DNA from: Lojkania enalia
Lineage: Eukaryota > Ascomycota > Dothideomycetes > Pleosporales
Direction of reading: 5' to 3'
Assembly: GCA_010094045.1 (NCBI GenBank)
Contig: ML986873.1
Span: 1-41,254 of the forward strand
DNA: 41,254 nt
Positions within the stretch are counted from its first letter, which is position 1. Each line of letters opens with the position of its first letter. This document shows positions 32,341 through 41,254 of this stretch, piece after piece. The position numbers and the translations under genes are program-made. Under the pieces are notes generated by a model that saw nothing but the letters and a program-made list of their open reading frames with translations, was not told the origin of the DNA and searched no databases.

Positions 32341-32653
32341 CGCGCACTTAAATATTAGTAGGTATTTTAGCTTTTTAGAGGGTAGTTTTTAATATAAATA
32401 ATATCGGCGTATATAATCTAATATTAAGCTTTAATAGTACTACTTTTAAATTATATAATACTATTCTAGTACCTTAAAAACTTGCGCGGATATTAGCTTC
32501 TATAATTAATTAATTATAGGCTACTTTAAAAGTTAAAAAAAAGGTAGCCTTATTAATATAGTTAATATAATTATATACTAAAGCTAAAATCTTAATATTA
32601 TATATACGTTTTAATAGTAAAAAGTAGTCTATATTAAATAGCTATAGTAGATA
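32341..32653. other. TA-rich, RIP-like tract beside the transposon nest
   Basis: Composition changes sharply at about 32340 to TA-rich sequence with very few CA or TG dinucleotides. No readable protein or terminal repeat was found. Confidence 0.5.
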
Positions 32654-33213
32654 TAATATATTCTACTATCGAAGCGGCTAAACCATCGAAGCGGCTACTT
32701 TTTCTTAGTATTATAAACACTATATACGAACTATAATAAATCTATAACGCAACCTTCTATTAATTTAATAAGAAGGTAGAATTAAGCTTACCTTATAGGC
32801 GTATAAATTAGGCTAGTTTAAAAACGTATAACGCGCTGCTATAGCTTTTAATATATAATATTAACAACTCTTTACTTAACTTTATAGAATCGTATTTCGC
32901 CCTCGTATATAACTAAATTACTAGAAGCTTATAGTAACTAAAGAATAAACAATCGTATAATATATTCTTAACCTTAATTTACAAGGATTTACGCCCCAGC
33001 TATATAAGGTAGTAGATATAGTAGATAAACTATTAGGTATATATAATAGAATATTTATAAAAAAGAATTAGTTTAAACAATTTATAGCGCGTATAAATAA
33101 GCTTAAAATAGCCTTTAATTAAGTAAAGGATTATTAAAGAATAAAATAAGAGAATCTAGAGGTTATTAATATATAGTTTAAGCTCATACAGGATATAATT
33201 ATAAAATATAGTA

Positions 33214-35080
33214 ATATAGATTATAGGCTAACAAGATATACGTGTAAGTAGGATAGTTTTTACTACTATACGTCTTTGAATTATAATATCTATCTACAAC
33301 AATAATATTTATAGAAAAGAAGTAAACAATCTTAATTTTTACGCCTTAGACAAGTTCTTATATTATATTTAAGTAACTCGTATAAGCTATATTTAAGTAC
33401 AGCTCGTTTTTTTTATACGGGAGCTTTTAGCTTTATATAATCAACTTAAGCTTCAACCTAAGCCTATTGCTACGACTATAAATTTTCAAGTATTTAAAGC
33501 CCTTTACTAATTATTAGAATACCGTCCTTTATAATAGCTTTATATTTTCTTATTTACTATCGTGTTTTTTTTACGTTTGCCGCTCGAAGCGCAGTATTCT
33601 TAGCTTTTAAAATTGTAGCGTTCTGTATTACTATCTTATAGCCCTTAATTAATCTTTTAAACGCGCTATCTAATAAACTAACTATCGTATAATAATAGCG
33701 CCTTATTTTAATTATTTTAACTTATTACTTAAGGTCGGCGGTTGTATATAGAGTCTTTAAAACTAAGGTTAGAGGGCTTTATACAACAGCTGGTAGTATT
33801 AGTATATACTAAGGCAGCTTTACAAGCATACGCTCTAGATTATATAGTATAAGGCTAGCTACTATAAAGCTAGCTTTAATATTCTTTTTAATTATTACTT
33901 ATATATACGCTGCGTAATATAGTAATAAAAAGTCGTTCTTTATAATATAATTAATACTAAGCTGTATCTAGCCTTCGACTTATATACTATATACGCGCTT
34001 TAACAGGCTAAAATAGACTATATTAAGTAACTGTAGTAGATAAGACGAGTACGCTAGTATATAGAGTATAATAATCCTATTCTATTTATAAAAGTCTTTA
34101 AACCGTGCTATATAATAACTACTATAGCTGTTTATAATTAAGAGGCGATATTAACCCTTTATATAAGCTGCAGTTGCGCTATTAAAGTATTAAATCTATT
34201 TAAAGCTAATCTTATTATCTATCTAGCTCTTTTCGCTTATATAAATAGCCTAGGTTTACGGTATACCGATATTTACAGTAATTTTATACTAAGACTCTTA
34301 ATACTACTTTACTTTAAATATTATAAATACTAGTAAGGCCTAGCTAATCGTGCTGATGCTGTTAATAACTATTACCTACTCGCGATTACCTGGCTATACG
34401 ACCTTTACGCGACTTTACTATCTTTTTTTAGTTTCTATAACAACTTTTACTATTAAAATTACGCCTATTTAGAAGCCTATCTTATTAAAGTTATAGATAT
34501 TATCTTTAAAAATATTATACTTCGCGATCGTATTTTATATAAGGTTAAACTAACCCTAGATAAGGCCTTAATCTTTATATTACTTTTACTAATAGTTATA
34601 TTTATATATATATACTATATAAAGCTTTAAATAGCGTTTAACAAAGGTTAAAGGCTAATTAACGCTAATAGTAGGAGCTAGGTTAATCCTATAGCTTATA
34701 AGTAGAAGATTAGCTGTTTCGCGTACGATAGATAGCTGGGTTAGAAAGCCTTACGCCTTAAGATTAAGAATACGTTAAATAAGAATAGTTTCTTCTATAT
34801 AAGTAAGTTTTAAAGTTGTTAATTATATAATATATTGTAAATAGATATTATATATGCATTAATATAGATAAGACTTAGAGATATTATATATAACTACTAT
34901 CTTATAAAGACTTCGAAATTACTTTAAATTTAAAGCTTTAAGAGCTAAAGAAGTTCTATTTTTAAGTTCTTCCTAACTAGTAGTTAGTATTATTAATAGA
35001 TACTCTAAAATAATAGATAGTAACGTATATAGTAAAACTATCCTACTTGTATATATATCCTATTAGCCCGTAATCTACAT
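33214..35080 (-). mobile_element. Pogo-like transposon D, inserted in A
   Basis: The 1867-bp unit has inverted ends ATATAGATTATAGGCTAAC (33214) and the complement of ATGTAGATTACGGGCTAAT (35080), flanked by TA at 33212-33213 and 35081-35082. Its ends differ from those of A and B, so it is another family. On the minus strand near 34500 the DDE-box signature can be read as DNIYNFNKIGF, corresponding to the family's D(D)xYNFDETGF. It interrupts element A and is full of RIP-type stops. Confidence 0.85.
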
Positions 35081-35082
35081 TA

Positions 35083-36931
35083 ATATATTCTACTATCAAA
35101 GCAGCTAAACTATCGAAGCGGCTACTTTTTCTTAGTATTATAAATACTATATACGAACTATAATAAATCTATAATATAACCTTCTATTAATTTAATAAGA
35201 AGGTAGAATTAAGCTTACCTTATAGGCGTATAAATTAGGCTAGTTTAAGAGCGTGCGACGCGCTGCTATAGCTTTTAATATATAATATTAATAACTCTCT
35301 ACTCAACTTTATAAAATCGCGTTTTACCCTCGTATACAACTAAATTACTAGAAGCTTATAGTAACTAAAGAATAAATAATCGTATAATATATTTTTAACC
35401 TTAATTTACGAGGATTTACGCCCCGGCTATATAAGGTAGTAGATATAGTAAATAAACTATTAGGCGTACGTAGTAAAATATCTATAAGAAAGAATTGGTC
35501 TAAACAATTTATAGCGTATATAGACAAGTTTAAAATAGCCTTTAATTAAGTAAAGGATTGCTAAAAAATAAAATAGGAGAATCTAGAGGTTATTAATACA
35601 TAGTTTAAGCTTATATAGGATATAATTGCGAAATATAGTATATATAATAATAATATCTACAACTTTAATAAGATAGGCTTTTAGATAGATATTATTAGTA
35701 CTATAAAGGTTATTATAGGTTTAGAATGTTATATAAGGCCTACTCTTATACAGCTAGACGATCGCGAGTAGGTTATAGTTATCTAAAGTATCTATACTAC
35801 TACGTACGCGACTCTACTATTTATTATCTATAAAAGACGCGTCTATATCTCTATATAGTATAAAGAAGTAGGTATACTATATAATTAGAAAATTTTAGTT
35901 TCTAAGAACAGCTAGACAAATAACACGCTTAGTCTTAAGTAGCTAAAGTACTTTAATAAGTATATAAAGATACGTTAGGTAGGATTATATAGGCTACTTA
36001 TTTTAGACGGCTATAAAAGCTACCTTAACTAGGAATTTAAAGATTACTACTTTATATAAAAGATCCTAATACTTTATATACCTTCTTATTTATCGTATAT
36101 ACTTCAGCTTCTTAATATAGTTTACTTCTTACTATTAAAGCTGAAGTACTTACAGTATATATAAAACTTAGCACGCTAACGTATCTACTATATTAATAAA
36201 GAAGGCTTTCTTTCAGCTTTTAAGAACGCGTTTTTTAATATATTTATATATAAGAACTGTCGAAAGGCCTTTAAAATAATAGAAATTGTTCTTCTAAACG
36301 CGTAGGTTGTATTAGATTACCTTAATATATAATTATATACCCTACTAGAACTACTTTTATAAGAAGACTCCTAATAGTCTAAAACTCTAAGTAATATATA
36401 TAAATTTAGGTTACAATTAATACTTATATAAAAGTCCTTTATACGATTACTAAAAGAGGCGTAAGAAGGATTCTTACAGCTTATAAAAGGTGCTGAGTTA
36501 ATGCTACATTAGAATACACTTCTTTAAGCTCGCAACTCTAAGCTTAAAAGGTAATTAGAAGAAGTAACTAAGTATAAAACGCGTAAAAGAAAGTATATTT
36601 AGTATAGTAGTACAATATTATATAGTAAGGGATCTTTATACGTAGCTACTAAAGTATCTATAGGCTTTCAGCCCTTTAAGAAGACTCGTAGTACTAATAT
36701 TTAAGAAAGGGCTCAACTAGCTTAACGCTACTATAGTAACTATAGTAAGACTGGATATAACGCTCGTACGTGCTAAAAGGATAGTAGAGAAAATTCTGAA
36801 TTAGATAAAAGTATATTATATATAGAATCTCTTATTAGTATTAAATAAATTAACTTTTCGTATATAGTGTTTGTTATACTAAGAAAAAGTAGCTGCTTCG
36901 ATGGTTTAGCCGCTTTAATAGTAGAATACGT
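35083..36931 (+). mobile_element. Pogo/Fot1-like transposon B, same family as A
   Basis: 1849 bp with inverted ends ATATATTCTAC (35083) and the complement of ACGTATTCTAC (36931), flanked by TA at 35081-35082 and 36932-36933. The left TA is also the right target site of D. Degraded transposase is readable in parts: an N-terminal helix-turn-helix region (LNLDSRGFAPRLYEVVDIAN-like once stops are ignored), a YNFNK.GF box near 35662 and a LKYFDKY block near 35945. All frames contain many TAA/TAG from Gln codons. It aligns along its full length with the two halves of A. Confidence 0.88.
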
Positions 36932-38225
36932 TATATATAATAATAATATTTACAACTTTAATAAGACAGACTTTTAGATAGGTATTATTAATATTATAAA
37001 GGTTGTTATAGGTTTAGAATATTATATAAGGTCTACTCTTATATAGTTAAGCGATTATAAGTAGATTATAATTATCTAGAGTATTTATGCTACTGCGTAT
37101 ATAACCCCGCTATTTATTATTTATAAAAGATACGTTTATATCTCTATATAATATAAAGAAGTAGATATACTATATAATTAGAAAATTTCAGTCTCTAAGA
37201 ACGGCTAGATAAATAATACGCTTAGTTTTAAATAGTTAAAGTACTTTAATAAGTATATAAAGATGCGTTAGATAGAGTTATATAGACTACTTATTTTAGA
37301 CGGCTATAAAAGCTACCTTAACTAGAAATTTAAAGATTACTACCTTATATAAAAGATTCTAACACTTTATATACCTTCTTATTTATTATATATACTTCAG
37401 CCTTTTAATATAGTTTACTTCTTACTATTAAAGCTAAAGTACTTATAATATATATAAAACTTAGCGTGCTGACACGTCTACTATATTAATAAAAAAGGCT
37501 TCCTTCCAGCCTTTAAGAACGCGTTTTTTAATATATTTACGTATAAGAACTATTAAAAGACCTTTAAAGTAATAAGAATTATTCCTCTAAATATATAGGT
37601 TATATTAGATCGCCTTAATATATAACTATATACTCTACTAGAACTACTTCTATAAGAAGACTTCTAGTAGTCTAAAACTCTAAGTAATATATATAAATTT
37701 AGGTTACAATTAATACTTATATAAAAGTCCTTTATATAATTACTAAAAGAGGTATAAGAAGAATTCTTATAGCTTATAAAAGATGCTAAGTTAATACTAT
37801 ATTAGAATATACTTCTTTAAACTTACAACTCTAAGCTTAAAAAGTAATTAGAAGAAGTAACTAAGTATAAAATATATAAAAGAAAGTATATTTAGTATAG
37901 TAGTATAGTATTATATAACAAGGGATCTTTATATATAGCTGCTAAAGTATCTATAAACTCTTAGCCCTTTAAGAAGACTTATAGTACTAATACTTAAGAA
38001 AGAGCTTAACCAGCTTAACGCTACTATAGTAACTATAGTAAGACTAGATATAACGCTTATATGTGCTAAAAGGATAGTAGGGAAAATTCTAAATTAGATA
38101 AAAGTATATTATATATAGAATCTCTTATTAGTATTAAATAAATTAACTTTTTATATATAGTATTTGTTGTGCTAAAAAAAGTAGCTACTTTGATAGTTTA
38201 GTTGCTTCGATAATAGAATATATTA

Positions 38226-40440
38226 ATAAATATAGCGGTATATAAAAATAGATAATCTTCTCCTTCTTATAAATCTTTTAAAACTTAAGTACAATATAAC
38301 TATTATAACTATTAATAACTAGTAATTAATAGGTATTTATTGAATAGTTCTTTATATACTAATTAAAGTACTTAAACTAGATAATACTAATCTTATTATT
38401 TATTTAACTATTATTACTAGTTATAATCGCCTAGTCGCCTAGTATATTATTACTTATATATTAATAAGATAGGTAGTAGATACCTTTAAAAATAATAAGT
38501 AGTAGGATTATCTAGCCGATTATATTAATTACTAAGATTATTATAGTCTATTTATAATTATTTAGCTAGATAGCCTTTATATAATAATTTTCTAACCCTA
38601 TAATAACTAGCTAAACTAATATTTAGCCTATAATAAAGCCTATTTTATTAAAATTATAGGTATCTTTATCTTAAATTATATACTTCCCCTTTATATTCTA
38701 TAGAAGCTAAAATTATACGCCTATAATTATTAGATCTTTATATAAAGCTTACTACTAATTATAAGAATAGTTTAATTAGGTTTTAAAGTATTTAATATAT
38801 TATATAAAGTTTTAAGACTAGTAGATACTAACCTAAATAATACTATATTTAGCTAATAGTCTATTTACTATAGCTTATATACTATTAATTATAGGTGGAA
38901 ATTCTCGTAAATCCTAATTAAAGATATAGCTAATAAGTACATTCTCTTTAGTCTTTATAAGCTTCTTTAAATTCGACTTATAATTATATTATATAGCTAT
39001 TCTAATATATTAAAAGTAGAAAGTACTTTAAGAGTAGTAAAAAGTTATTATAGTACTATTCTCGGTTAAAACTTAACCTTAATTAATAGCTAAGATTATA
39101 AGAATAATTTATAATTCTTTATAGGTTGATTATATATTATTATATTAAGCTATTATATATTAATCTAGATAGGCTGTTAAAAGTTTAATAAGATAATAGC
39201 TTACTTATACTAATAGCTTACTTATAAACTATATTAGAGTTTCTAAAAATTAAGTAAGTTATAACTATTATAGCTATTGAAGATTAGTAGTTAATATATA
39301 CCTACTATATAATTTCTTATATACTTATAAAAGTATTTTAACTATTTAATATTAAGTTTATTTATTATCTAGCTATTTTTATTAACTATAATAGTCTAGT
39401 TCTTAAATATATTATTACTTTTATACTAGATAGAGAGATAGTAATAGTTAGTAATAATAATAAAGGGTAGAAGTATCTAACTAATAGTATTCATCTTTTA
39501 AATTACTAAAATTTATTTATAATTATTTAATTAAATTACTTTTAGTTAATTATATCTTTTTATACTTATAATAACTAGTTATAATAAAATAATATCTATT
39601 TAAAAGCTAAATTTATTAAAGTTATATATATCTTTATCTATAATATTATACTTTTTCTTAGTATACTATATAAACTTAAACTAGCTTTTAATTACTTTAA
39701 AATCTTTATATAAAGCTTTCTAATAATTATAAAACTAATTTAAGTATATTTTAAGTTTAGAAATATATTTAATAAAGTTTTTAAGCTTATATATATTAAT
39801 CTAGTCTATATTATATTTAATAAATAAACTATTAACTATATTTTATATAGTAATTAAAGTAGATATAAATTCTTATAAATCTAGGTTAAATATATATTAA
39901 ATAATAACCTTCTCTTTAAATTTTATTAGTTTCTTTAAGTTAAGCTTATAATTATACTATAAGTAAATTCTAGTGTATTATTAGTATATAGTTATTTAAA
40001 TTATATTAAATATTAAAGTAATATATCTTTTACTATTTATTTAGTCTTTTTTATTAGTTAAAAAGGCTAAGTTTACTTAATTTTTATTTTAGATTATATT
40101 CTTATTATTTTATTATTATATTATTATTAAAAGCTTAGATATTATATTTTAGTAATAGAGTAGACTACTTATATATATAAGCTACTTACTTATAAAATAT
40201 ATTATCCGCTCTTTTTATATAATTTTCGTTTAATTAATATTTTTATTTATTTTTAAATTTAGTAATCTAAAAGTTTATAAGTATATTCTAGTATAATATT
40301 AATTTAACTTCTTTAATAAGTTATATAAATCCGCTTTAAATTATTATAAATAATAAACTAAAAGAGTTTTATATAAGTTTTAAAATAAAAATTTAAGCGT
40401 ATTATTTAAAGTTTTTAATATCTATAGTATTTATAGTAAT
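38226..40440 (-). mobile_element. Two tandem pogo-like transposase relics, minus strand
   Basis: Two similar TA-rich segments, offset by roughly 960 bases (about 38285-39000 and 39245-39960), also resemble the inside of element D. Each contains on the minus strand the DxYNFN(K)xGF-like box (around 38650 and 39610). Terminal repeats were not resolved. Long stretches towards 40440 are too degraded to read. Confidence 0.6.
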
Positions 40441-41254
40441 ATATAGTATAAGCGAGCTGATTACCTAAACGAGCTAATTATAATATTAAAACTCTACTAA
40501 AATCGCGATAATTATACTTTATAGTATTATACTATAATTAACAACTATAGAATTAATTTAGAAAGAAGCTAGAATATAGCTTATACTCTAAGCTCTTTAA
40601 TAAAACGTAATATTAACTATACGTCGTACTATATTAATCTATAATATTTCCTAAAGTATACTTAGTATATAAAGGCGAGGAATAGCTCTATAACGCGATT
40701 ACCAGCCTAATTTAATAAAGTTTAGTAAAACTAAGGAGTGGGTAATTTTTTAGTATATACTAGATCTAGATATAAGAGGATTTCCGCCGCAGCTTACTAC
40801 TATTTAAAATATAGCCAATTTACTACTAGCTGTATACTCTACTAGCTAGGTTAGAAAGAACTGGGTAGAGAATTTTATTAAATATACGCCTAAGTTTAAG
40901 GTTAAATTTAATTAAAAGTACGACTATTTAAGAGCTAAATATAAGAATCTTAAAGTTATAAGAGGCTAGTTCTACCTTATATAGAATATAAAGGCTAAGT
41001 ACAGTATTATTAATAAAAATATATACAACTTCAACAAATTAGACTTTATAATAAACATAATATTAATAGAAATAGTAGTTACTAGCTCTAAGAGATAGAA
41101 TTAACTAAAGCAGCTCCAGCTAGATAATTATAAGTAGACTATAGTTATCTAGAATATTAACGCGATAGGATAGGTAATACTATCTTTTATTATCTTTATA
41201 GGTACCTACTACCTCTCTATATAGTATAAAGAAGATAATATTCTACTAACCTAG
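40441..41254 (+). mobile_element. Pogo-like transposon E, cut by the window end
   Basis: On the plus strand, degraded transposase is readable: ILDLDIRGFPPQL near 40760, RKNWVENFIKY near 40855, an INKNIYNFNKLDF box near 41015, and FIIFIGTYYLSI.YKED near 41200 (family PPFIIFAGxxHLSAWYxE). Fewer changes than in A-D leave longer readable pieces. The C-terminal half lies outside the window. Confidence 0.7.

Larger units (their letters stand above)
32656..38223 (+). mobile_element. Pogo/Fot1-like transposon A, split by two later insertions
   Basis: The left end at 32656 (ATATATTCTAC...) and the right end at 38223 (...ATAGAATATAT) are inverted repeats that continue inward (TATCGAAGCGGCTAAACC and ACTTTTTCTTAGT and their complements). 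TA at 32654-32655 and 38224-38225 are the target duplication. The two halves, 32656-33213 and 36934-38223, align end to end with element B and together measure 1848 bp against 1849 bp for B. Translation is ruined by RIP-type stops, but transposase pieces can still be read, such as the YNFD(E)TGF-like box YNFNK.. near 36952. Target TA and family features place it in Tc1/mariner, pogo/Fot1 branch. Confidence 0.88.

Noticed and set aside
33214..40440. First thought to be gypsy-type retroelement sequence
   Set aside because: The minus strand shows the YNFD-like box of pogo transposases, and D has TA-flanked inverted ends, so these are DNA transposons.
1..41254. CRISPR arrays, rRNA or tRNA genes
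   Set aside because: No regularly spaced short repeats, rRNA-like blocks or convincing cloverleaf were seen on reading both strands; CRISPR is not expected in a fungus.

Overview
The window is nuclear DNA of a filamentous ascomycete (Pezizomycotina). Genes are split by short introns of about 39-66 nt with GTATGT/GTAAGT-like donors and CTAAC/CTGAC-like branch sites. The protein families (ferric reductase, extracellular cupredoxin-like GPI protein, DUF3435 tyrosine recombinase with C-terminal zinc fingers) are fungal. Long TA-rich tracts almost free of CA/TG dinucleotides are the mark of repeat-induced point mutation (RIP).

Right part. The most important gene is a minus-strand, five-exon gene at 29362-32027 encoding a predicted 807-residue DUF3435 tyrosine recombinase, the 'captain' family that mobilises the giant fungal Starship elements. 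Catalytic-type motifs and two C-terminal zinc fingers appear intact. It is transcribed leftwards, and captains sit at the 5' edge of Starships pointing into the element, so an element would begin near 32.0-32.34 kb and extend left over the rest of the window. Immediately to the right (32.34-41.25 kb) the sequence becomes a RIP-degraded nest of pogo/Fot1-like DNA transposons. Three insertions there can be resolved to the base: element A (32656-38223) is split by element D (33214-35080) and element B (35083-36931), with shared TA target sites.

Left and middle parts. The putative cargo includes a four-exon ferric reductase (10136-11837, a recognised Starship cargo class), a small secreted protein (15002-15606), a cupredoxin-like GPI-type protein (16685-17434), a nuclear-looking acidic/low-complexity protein (12362-13835), a 628-residue orphan protein with a possible interrupted N-terminal extension (17714-19909), a four-exon 401-residue orphan (21550-22906), a multi-spanning membrane protein with an adjacent decayed paralogue (24263-25926), and an unrecognised two-exon gene (7678-9001). 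Decayed genes are common: a dynamin-type GTPase fragment (28480-28795), a membrane protein with two nonsense codons (27523-28293), a frameshifted acidic protein (20749-21071) and a gene piece cut off by a repeat array (1534-1960). The first 7.6 kb are gene-poor and hold an inverted repeat pair 3.1 kb apart, a tandem/inverted repeat array and AT-rich relics.

Overall it looks like the 5' part of a large, partly decayed Starship-like element carrying a metal-reduction/secreted-protein cargo, next to a transposon graveyard. Left and right boundaries, and whether every gene is cargo, cannot be settled from this window alone. All exon structures were derived by eye from splice motifs and reading-frame continuity.
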